In this document: positions 15,759 to 27,700 of the stretch, in pieces
Layout: the number at the start of each line of letters is the position of its first letter
How positions within the stretch are numbered: the first letter of the stretch is position 1
Source of the DNA: a virus
IMG/VR virus record: IMGVR_UViG_3300032265_002388
Span: 1-35,531 of that record
Direction: 5' to 3' (one strand)
DNA: 35,531 bases
Notes under the pieces: model-generated
Seen by the model: only the letters and a program-made list of their open reading frames with translations
What the model was told of the DNA's origin: nothing
Databases searched by the model: none
Translations under genes and position numbers: made by a program

Positions 15759-18700
15759 TGAAGCAAGTTCGCAGTGTAGAGTTCTTACCAGAAATATTTC
15801 AAACCCCGGTTAACAAACAATTTCTGTCGGCTACGTTGGATCAGCTGATCCAAAATCCAGCATACACACAAACACAAGGATTTATTGGCCGTAGAGTTGG
15901 GCCTGGAGTCAATGCCAACGACAAGTATGTTGTTGAACCTACAAAAACTCGCACAGATTACCAACTAGAACCTGGGGTAGTACAAGTTGACCCAGCAGAC
16001 AGTCACAAGGTTGTGGATGCAATAACTTATCCTGGTATCAATGATGCTCTACAATTACAAGGCGCATTTACCGATAACGCCGACAGACTTTACACCAGTG
16101 ACTATTATACCTGGGATCCATTTGTTGATTTTGACAAGTTTGTAAACTATGCACAATATTATTGGGTACCCGAAGGTCCACTCGCAGTGGATATATCGTC
16201 TACAACTATTCCGCTTACTGATAGTTTTACAGTTACTAGAGCCAATGGAGTATATACATTCTCAGGAATCACCGGGGATAATCCAGCGATCACTTTAGTG
16301 CGCGGTGGCAGTTATACTTTTAATGTGGCCCAGAATCAATCAGAAACTGTAAACTTTCGTGTAACCAATAACCATACTAGCAGCTGGAATATTGATTATT
16401 CACCCAACCCTACATTAACATTAACTCGTGGCAACACCTATGTGTTTAATCTGTCACAGTCATTTCCTTGGGCATTTTATTTTAAAACAGAACCTAGTCT
16501 GGGCACAACCAACGTGTATTCAGATGGAGTATTCAACAACGGTGCCGGTGCCGGCCTAATTACGTTTACAGTGCCACAGGATGCTCCTGATGTGTTGTAC
16601 TATTGCAATGACCTAGAAATCAATCTGCGTGGCCAGATTAATGTCATAGATGGCACGCCCGGCACTGGGCCAGGATTTTGGATTCAATCCGCCCCAGGAG
16701 TTGATGGGCGGGTTCCCACTACTCCTAACATCAGCAGTAGACATGTATTAGGAGTAATTAACAACGGCGAAGATTTAGGCACGGTTACATTCAATGTACC
16801 ATATGCTGATGCCCAGAATTTTTATTACGATATGCCTAGTATCGGTACGGTAGACTTGGTTACTAGTTTATCCTTTGATCAAATCGATGGCCAGTATATT
16901 TCAGATTTTTTTACCACATACCCTAACGGCATTGATGGAATAACAAATTTACAAAACAGAACATTGGTTTTTATAACCGAGGATGTATTGCCTACTCCTG
17001 CTAATCTATATAGTATATGGCGCATACAGTATTTGACCGATACAAATGGTGTTTACTTATCACTACAATTTGTTCAGTCAGTAGACCTAAACAATAAATT
17101 TACCATTGGGTTTGGTAATGAATATTCTAATACCAGTTGGTATTATAACAACGAATATTTTGTTGAAATCCCTCTGCTGACCGCCGACAAGAATGTTTTG
17201 TTTTATCAAGATGGCACTGACCCAGAAATAGTAGGACGATTTAACATAATCGATCTTGATATGTCGACTTCAATTGATGTTGACGCCATTATTGGATCAC
17301 CTACCTACACCAGCCCCAACGGAGTGACTCTCACCAATGGTATGAAAGTGGTATTCCGCGGCAATGTATATCCTACAACATATCAAAACAATGAATACTA
17401 TGTAGAAGGAGTAGGAACAGCTATACGATTATTATCTGTACTCGATTATGTTACGCCAGAAACCTACACCAACAGTGAAACAATTCCTTACGATACTACA
17501 CCGTACGATTCTAACAACTTTGATGGAAATTTAAATCAACCTACCGTTCCAGATTACTTGACCATTAATCGTGCCAGTCCTGATCTTAATGCTTGGACCC
17601 GTAGCAATCGCTGGTTCCATATTGATGTGATTACTGCCAGTGCTGAATACAATAATACAACGCCTGTGGTAAACAATTTGTTCCGTGCTCGTAGACCTAT
17701 CCTAGAATTCCGTGCCGGTACCCGTTTATTTGATTTTGGTACTCAAGGTCTAGCACCGGTAGATATTATTGATTTTGTTCAGACCGACGCCCTAAGCAAT
17801 GTCAATGGCTCAATAGGCTACAGTACCGATGGCTACACGTTAATCAACGGAAGTACTATTATTTTTGCCGCTGACACAGATCCAGAAGTTCGTAAAACAG
17901 TGTACCAAGTTCAATTTGTAACTCCTGATACCCAACCACCATTGATTCCAGAACCCATTATTGTTCTTATACCAATTACAACAGCATTGGTAGATCAAAC
18001 TGTGGTTGTACTTGACGGCATTACACAACAGGGATTGTCGTACTACTATGATGGCGTAGCGTGGATCAAAGCACAACAAAAAATTAGCGTAAACCAACCC
18101 CCGTTGTTTGACATCTATGACAGCAACGGAGTTAGTTTTGGCAATCGTGCTATCTACCCTAGTTCAAACTTTACAGGCAGTCCACTATTCAGTTATGCCA
18201 TAGGCAATGCTGCGCCTGATCTAATATTAGGTTTTCCATTGACCTATCTAAGTCTGACCAACATTGGTGACATCGTTTTTGATAATAATTTTTACAAAGA
18301 TTCTTTTAACTATACCATAAACAGCGCAGGACAAACAGTTCCACTTAGCACTGGCTTTGTACGAGAATACAGCACTAGAGTCACCTTTGAAAGAGAAATT
18401 GGCTGGCAGACAGCAGTAACTCCTAGCCTAATACGTCAACAATTCCAGTTTACCTATGATGGAGGTCCGCTGTTATTGGATGTGGCTGTCAATCCCAATA
18501 CCACTGTACCAGCTGTACAAATATATGCCAACGGCACCTTCCAGGAAGCCTATAACTATCAATACACAGTAGGCACCAACACAACTACAATTAACCTGTC
18601 GACCACCTATGTACCTGGAGATTTAATTGAAGTAACTGTGCCCAGCGATCAAGTCAGTGTGGCAGGATTCTATGAAGTTCCTATTAATTTAGAAAATAAT

Positions 18701-21700
18701 CCGCTAAATGGCAACAGCGAGCAATTTACCCTGGGCACCATACGCAATCATTATATTGGACTTGCAGAAAATCTTATAGCCTTACAGGGACCTGCCATCG
18801 GTTCAAACAACACTAGAGACCTTGGCAATATTGTTCCTTACGGTCTACAAATACTACAACAAAGTTCGCCATTGACGTTGACCGGTTACTTTATGAGAGA
18901 TGCCAACTATAATATTTTTGCGTCATTGGCCTACAATAGTACAGAATACATTAAATTTAAATCACAGTTGTTAAATGCTGTAACTACCTTTGGTATTGCA
19001 GAATATGGCAATTGGACCGTGGCTCAGTTACTAGATGCCAGTATTGCCCAAATAACCGCAGGCAGAACTAATCTAAATCCATTCTATTGGAGTGATATGT
19101 TGCCTACCGGCACAACGTTTACGTCAAATAGTTACACGGTCAATCCTATAACCACTAATAGATTTAACACGATACAGACCTATAACTTTACTGAATCAAA
19201 TTATCTGGGGTTGTGTGTCTACGTTAACGATGTTATGTTAACACGTAACTATCAATATGTAGTAAGCACCGAAGGCCCTACGTTGACCATCTTAGTACCT
19301 TTAGCAGTAGGTGACGTAGTTACTATCAATGAATATTCTGATACCGCCGGAAACTTTGTTCCTAACACCCCTACTAAACTAGGCCTGTATCCTAAATATG
19401 AGCCCAAAATTTTCTTAGACACAGATTATGTAAATCCTACCCCGGTGATCCAAGGACACGATGGATCAATCACTGTGGCCTTTGGTGACATACGAGATCA
19501 AGTATTATTGGAGTTTGAAAAACGAATTTTTAGTAATCTTAAAAATGATGACAATCCTCCTCCACTAGTTGCTGAAGATGTAATTCCAGGTTATTTCCGC
19601 AAGACAGATTATACACAAGCCGAGATCAATCAGATCTTAGGTGAAAATTTCTTGGCGTGGGTAGGGGCCAACAAATTAAACTATACTGAACAAACCTACA
19701 TAGCTGACAATGAGTTTACCTACAACTATAGTCAAGCTGGCAACAGACTCGACCAAGAACCATTGCTCGGAGCATGGCGCGGTATCTATCGTTATTTCTA
19801 CGATACACTAACACCCAATATCACACCATGGGAAATGTTAGGTTTAAGCGAACAGCCTGAATGGTGGGAAAATACTTATGGCCCAGCACCATACACCAGT
19901 GACAACTTGGTACTATGGGATGACCTGGCTGCTGGCTTGATCAAGGATCCTGTTGCACCTTATATAAACCCTAAGTATGTGCGATCAGGATTACTTGATG
20001 TAATTCCGGTTGATAGTCAAGGCGAGTTGTTGCCACCATTCTATAGTGTAATGGGTGCCTACAATCCACAAGGATTTATTAAGAGTTGGCAAGTAGGCGA
20101 TGGTGGTCCAGTTGAAGCTTCGTGGTGGATGAGCAGTAGCTATCCATTTGCTGTTATGCGTTTGTTAATTCTAACACGTCCAGCAGAATTTTTTAGCCTG
20201 TTTGCTGATCGCGATCGGTATCGTTATAGCCCAGAATTTGATCAATATCTTTACAATGGTCGTTATAGAATACAACCACAAAACATCGAAGTGTACGGCA
20301 ATGGTGTCAGCAAGGCCAGTTATATTGACTGGATTGTTGACTATAATCAGCAACTAGGTATCAATAGTACAGATGCTCTAACCACAGATTTAGCCAATCT
20401 AGATGTACGTTTGTGCTATCGTGCTGCATCGTTTATTGCGCAACAAAACTTGGCCATTTATTTGGAAAAAAGTAGCCCTAAAAGTCAAAACAGCAGTCTG
20501 CTGATTCCTCCTGAAAGTTACAATTTATTGTTGTACAAAAATCAGCCATTTAACAGAATAAACTACAGTGCTGTGATTGTAGAAGTAGTCGATGGCGGAT
20601 ACAGTGTATATGGATACAGCACCACCGATCCGTATTTTTCAATTTTAGAAAGTCAAGTTTCTGGACTTACACAAACCTTGACAGGTGGAAATATATCAGT
20701 AACAGTGCCTAAACAGTATACTGATCGAACAGTACAGATCCCCTATGGTTATACCTTTACTAACTTGACCAGTGTGGTTGATTTCTTGTTGAGCTACGGT
20801 CAATATCTAGTCGACCAAGGTCTTACATTTATCGCCCAGGAAAATGGCTATACCTTAAACTGGATACAAATGGCCCAAGAATTCCTATACTTTGCTAACC
20901 AAGGCTGGGCCACCGGAACCATTATCAACTTAAATCCGTCGGCTACGCAAGTCATATCATTTAAGGCCGGTGCAATAGTAGATTCTATTGTGACTTACAC
21001 TCCAGAAAATTTGTTGCTAGATCAAAATCGTCAGGCATTCAATGCTAGAAATTTGATCATCCAACGCGAAGGCAATACATTTACGTTAAATCCAGAACCT
21101 GGTGGCAACCAAACCATTAGTTATTTGCAGTTAAAATTTACTGATTATGAAGACATGGTGGTCTTAGATAATCGAACAATTTTTAACGACTTGATTTACA
21201 ATACTGTCACAGCTGAAAGACAGAATCGTCTTAAATTGATTGCGGCCACAAGTACCCAGTGGAACGGTACCTTAAATGCCCAGGGCTTTATATTAAATCA
21301 AAACAATGTGGTTGCCTGGAAGGCCAACACCAAATATACCAAAGGTGACATTGTCATTTACAAAAACAGTTATTGGCAGGCAGCTACAATTGTACAGCCT
21401 AAACTTAAATTTGAATATGCAGATTGGTACAAGAGCAACTATGACGCTATACAACAGGGACTATTACAGAACTTAGCCACCAAGGCTGATCAGTTGGCCA
21501 ACAGCTACGATACACAAACGGCCAATCTCAATAGAGACAATGACTTATTGGCCTATAACTTAATTGGATTTAAGCCAAGGCAGTACATGGTAGATTTGGA
21601 TTTAAGTGACACTAGTCAGATAAATTTATATCAACAATTTATCAAAACCAAAGGAACCATACGGGCCACAGATCTGTTTACACAGGTTAATTTTAACAAG

Positions 21701-24700
21701 TTATCTGCCCAATACAATATATACGAAAATTGGGGGATACTAGCCGGGACATATGGTGCTCAAGCCAATCGTAGTTGGTTTGAAATCGCTCTCAACGAAG
21801 CGGTGTTAACTGGTAATCCAAGCACAGTACAAATCGTCCAGCCAGGAACTGAAAGCCAAGCCGACCAGACTGTCTTGTTGAGTAATCTCTGGGCCGAGAG
21901 CTACGCAATACCTAACACCGATATACTACCTACTACCTATACCACTGATTCAGATACAGCGTTGCCAAGTGCAGGGTATGTCAATATCAATGACGTAGAT
22001 ATCACGGTATTCAATCTCAACAATCCTAGTAGCATTGCCGCTAATCTTAGCACTGTTGGCAACGGCACCACAATCTGGGTAGCGCAGGATAACAGTTATG
22101 ACTGGAACATTTATCAGTGTGCCCAAGTCACCGGTCGAGTAATACAACTAACCGATAATCTTAACGGCACCAGCCGCGCACAGTTCAGCACTACCGTTGA
22201 TCTTACAGTGGGTGATTTAATCATTATTCGCTATTTTAGCAACACTGTAGATGGCGTGTATCGCGTATTAAGCCGCCCAACAATTGACAGTGTGGTAATC
22301 CAGTATGCATTTACTAACTCTAATCAGACCACACTAACCGGCACAGGCATTGCATTTTACCTACAGACCATGCGTGTAAGTCAGGCCAGCGACGTTGGCA
22401 CATTACCCTATGTAAATCAACTCATACCAGGAGCCATGGCCTGGGTTGACAATGATGGATCAGGCCATTGGGAGGTACTGCAAAAAACTAATCCGTTTGC
22501 ACCAATTGACTTATTGAGTGCAAATGATGTACGGCCAAACGCATTGTTTGGTTACAGCTTGTCTCAAAGTGCAGATCACTATGCATTATTAGTTGGTAGT
22601 CCTGGAGATTATGAAGGGCTTGGATCGGTATATACTTTTAGACTAGGTAATGTTAATAATTATATAGACAACACTGAACTATATCTAACAGCAACCGATG
22701 CAAGTGGTTATGGTTGTAGTGTGGACTTTGGTGATCGTACCTGGGCTGTAGCCGGGGCAAACACTAGTAATTCTGGCGCTGGGTATGCCACAGTGCTTTA
22801 TTTGATTCCTGGATCAAATGATTATTTACAAACACAATTATTAGTAGCACCAGACGAAGACTTCGGCGCTATTGGATTTGGCACTGCGGTGCAAATGAGC
22901 GATAACGAGCGTTGGATGTATATTAGTGCCCCTGGCGGCAATCGAATATATGCATATGGCCGTGTTGATGTTCCTAACCAGTCAGTGTCTTACATTACCA
23001 ACGGAACCACCGCTACATTTGTTTACAATAACAATATCATAATTGATCCAACATATCCTGATCAATTGTTAGTAACTCTTAATAATAATCTACAAGTGTA
23101 TGGCATAGATTATACCATTAATGGTGTATTAGTTCAATTTTTAACTACGCCTGGACCTAATAATAAAATAGTTATAAGCCGCCGCACAACTGTACAGTTA
23201 GATTTTGAAACTTATTATGGAGTAACACAAAACAGCACCACAGGCTCGGGGTCTGAGGCCACATTTACAATAACCAATACTCGCGGTGATTACTCAGTTA
23301 GTTTAACTGCACCTGGTATTAATTATACAGTTGGCAATCAATTGACTATTAGTTATACACAAATTGATCCATTTGGAAGTGCGGCCAATAATATTACTGT
23401 TACAGTAACCGAAGTAACCGACGGTGGCATTACTGGGTTTACGTGGACTGGTAGTGGTGTTAACAATACTTCAGTATTTTCTCTAACAGATTATTTGTAT
23501 ACTGTAACTACATATGACTCATTTACTGTGGACGTCAACGGCGTACTGCAACGTCCCTACATCGACTATACGTTTAGTAGTGGCACACTTACATTTATTA
23601 CCGTTCCTGATCCAGGTGCTATTATTGCAGTACAGTCAGCTACAGTCGGAGCTTATTGGCAATATGTAAATACGCTTGACTCTAATTATTATCCCATCAA
23701 TGTTGATCCCAATGCCCAGCTTGGTCATAGTATTACTGTAGATAAGTTAGGTACTCAAATACTAGCAGGCGCACCGTATGATACTGCCATGGATGCCCAG
23801 GGCAACCCTATTGCCAATGCAGGTGCGGTGTATGCATTTGATCGCAGTGTAGTTGAATATATCATTACCGATGTTGCACAATTGACCTACGCTATTCCTG
23901 GAGCATATACCAATCCCGTAGCAGTGGTATTAAACAATCAATATCTAACCAATACGGTTCAATACATCAATGGTCAATTTACCGTAAGCGGAAGTAATAT
24001 TGTGTTGTCTGGCTCTGTGTCTTTGACTGTGGGTGACATTTTAAAAATTGAAACCAATCAGTTTCAATTTGTGCAAAAATTTACAGCCAATACTGTAATT
24101 GATGAATCAGAATTTGGGCATAGCATAGATATTTGTTCTAATAGCTGTAGCGTATATGTTGGCGCTCCACTTGATTCTTTTGCTAGTGGAGTTCCGCAAG
24201 CTGGCATGGTTCAACGCCAAGTGAACCAGTCAAGGGTCTATGGTATAACTACTAGCACTGTGGCAAATCCTGCATTAACCCCAGGCGACACTATTCGTAT
24301 CAATAATATAGAAGTCACAGTACCTGATAGTCCTAATAATACCGTAGCTGGACTGATATCAGCTATTAACTCATCTAAGATACCTAATGTTGTGGCAACC
24401 AACGCAACCGATGTTACATTAACCGGTGACGGAATAACAAAGATATTCAGTGTTGGCAACATTTATTCGTCTGCTAGCTATGTAAATAAAACGGTAGTCT
24501 ATATCAACAATGTGTTACAAACTCCTAACGTAGATTATACCTACAATACCACCACACGTCAGATTGCATTTGTATCAACTCCTGCCAAGGGTGCAACAAT
24601 ATTAGTAGTTGCTGGCCGAATGACTGTGAGTGTAATCAATCTTGCAGCCGCAGAAGAATTTAACAAACTTACTGTGTTACCAGGGGTCGTTGCGGATGAT

Positions 24701-27700
24701 AGTACTATTGGTTCAGCGTTTTATGATCTTGGCTTTACTACCTATGCGTATACACAAACTATTACGAGTCCGGTGCCCACAGAGTTTGCCCAGTTTGGTG
24801 CTGCGGTAAATGTAAATACCGGTGCCGTGAATTTAGTAGTAGGCGCACCAAATGGCAACGTCTACGAACCAACTACCTTTGACGCTGGCAAAACCTACTT
24901 TGATGAGCATAGTACTACGTTCTTTGGATATATTAAAAATTCTGGAGTAGTTTATACCTATGATTATTTGCCTAGTTCTGATAACAGTCTAGCCAATCCT
25001 GGAAAATTTGTTTTTGGACAACAGGTCTATGTAACCACGTTGGCTACTGGAGACCTATTTGGTACAGCAGTTAACTATAGAAATGGTAGATTGTTAGTAG
25101 GAGCACCCGGCAGTGATCTTGGCGACAGCAGTGTAAACTATGGCAGTGTATCCGTGTTAGATAATCCCAAAGATGCGGCAGTATGGCAAGTGCTTTATTC
25201 TCAACAACCAATGGTTGATGTAAACTTAATCAATTCAGTATATTCTTACGATAAACTGTTAAACAGCACACAGACTTACTTTGACTACATCGATCCATTA
25301 CAAGGTAAAATCTTGGGCGTGGCACGTAGAAATATTGATTATATTGGTGCCGTTGATCCAGCCAGTTACAACACTGGCACTGTACACAATATAGGCACTA
25401 GCTGGGGCCCTGCACACGAAGGAGAAATTTGGTGGGATACTAACTCAGTTAGATTTATTGATGCCAATCAAGACAATATAACTTACGCTAGCCGCAGATG
25501 GGGACAAGTATTCCCAGGCAGTACAATTGATATCTATCAGTGGACTGCTAGCTCTGTACCACCAGTTAATTATACCGGTATCGGTACACCACTTAGTACC
25601 ACTAGTTACACCGCACACTCATCTATAGATAATCAAGGTCTGTTAGTTACAACCTATTACTTCTGGGTCCGCGGAATCAATACTGTAGCCACCGCACACG
25701 GTAAAACTCTGAGTGCTACAGCTATTGCCAGTTATATTCTAAGTCCATCCAGCAGTGGCTTGCCCTACATAGCAGCACTGACGGCCAATGCCATTGCTAT
25801 CTACAATGCCGATACGTTATTGTCAGCATTTGATACTATATTACACGTGGAATATGACCGGCAGGCTCAAGGCGGCACCAACGACATACACACAGAATAT
25901 GATTTTATTGCCGACGGAAAAGCTGATGCATTTTTAAACGCAAATTTATATCGTAAGTTTGTAGATAGTTTCTGCGGGGTAACTGCTTCGGGTGCTGCCG
26001 TACCAGATCCTTTGTTAAGTCCTGGCATGCAGTATGGCGTACAGTTCCGGCCACGCCAAAGTATGTTTGCTAATCGCTTTAAGGCCTTGGAAAATTACCT
26101 AGGTTATGCCAATACTGTATTGGCACAATATCCTATAAGCGAAACCCGCAGTTTCCGTTTGTTAAACAGTAGTGAACCTACTCCGGCAGCCAACTCCGGT
26201 GCCTGGGACTACGAAGTAGCCACGCTTGAAATATTAGCCTACCAAGATCTTTATGTAGTACCTATTGGATATCTATATCTAGTGTTAAGTGATACTAGCC
26301 AGAACGGACGTTGGACCATATATGAAGTCGCCAATGGTACCTTGCCTGGACAACGTGTATTAAATTTGGTACGGGTACAGAACTATGATACCCCTTTATA
26401 TTGGAATTACATCAACTGGTACCTCCCAGGATACAACAACAGTATTCAACCCGTTGCTACAGTGGCTAACACAGCTGGGCTACAAACTTTAAGTTTGAGC
26501 TCTGCACCCGTTGGCAGCAGTGTCAAAGTCACTGCCAATGGCCGAGGTAAATTTGAAATTTATCTGCGCACTGATCTTGGGTTTGACCGCGTAGGTCTTG
26601 AGGACGGAACCATTGAATTTAGTTCGGTGCTATGGGATTATGCCGCAGGAGGATATGGATTTGATGCCGAAGTGTTCGACGCAAATTATTTTGACCAAGA
26701 GCCTGTGATTGAAACTCGTCAAATTATCAAGGCAATCAACGAAGACCTGTTTGTTGACGATCTGCTAGTTGAACGCAATCGTGCATTGATGTTAACATTT
26801 AAATTTATCTATAGTGAATTTACTAGTCCCAATTGGCTGATTAAGACCAGCTATATTGATGTAGATCATGTGATCCGTGGCCTGTTACCATACGAGCTAT
26901 ATCAACCAGACAATCAAACTTTTGTGTCAGATTATATTACTGAGGTCAAACCGTATCACGTACAGACGCTTGCATTTAATTTGATCTATGATGGTATTGA
27001 TCGTTATCCCGGTGCATTGACTGATTATGACGTGCCCGCTTATTGGAACACCACACTAGATGCTCCACAATTTACAAGCCCGGTATTAACACCTTATACA
27101 TATTCTAACAGTGTAGATCAATCATTTATCAGTGATGCCGCTCCTAATGCTCAAATTTGGTTAGAAAGACCCTGGAGCGATTGGTTTAATAATTATACAT
27201 TAAGCCTAGACATTGTCGATGTAAATGACACTACGACATCATACTACGATGTTCCAGTTATAACCATTGGAGCAGAATGGGAAGCTGCCACTGCGTACTC
27301 TGTTGGACAACAAATAGCATACCGCAGCAATCTGTATACCGTAACCGCGGCTGGAATCACAGGAACCTCTGCACCAACATTTACCTCTGGAAGTTCTGTT
27401 GACGGTACTGCAACTTTAGCTTACACAGGACCAAGAGCACAGGCCACAGCCATACTTAAAGCCAATGGCACTATAGCTACTATTACAGTGACAGTGGCCG
27501 GGTCAGGATATTTGACCACTCCACTGATAGCTATCAATGGCGTTTATCCTGATTTTACAACGTCCGCTATAAAATTAATTGCTGTGATGGGCAACAATTT
27601 AGTTAGAAGCATTAATACTACTATCAAGTACGATCGTTATCAATATGCCACTACCATTTATGAATGGCAAGCAGATGTGGTCTACACCCAAGGTGAGCAG

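Noticed and set aside
16600-16640. Functional copper site in the cupredoxin-like domain.
   Set aside because: After YYC the expected His and Met ligands are absent.
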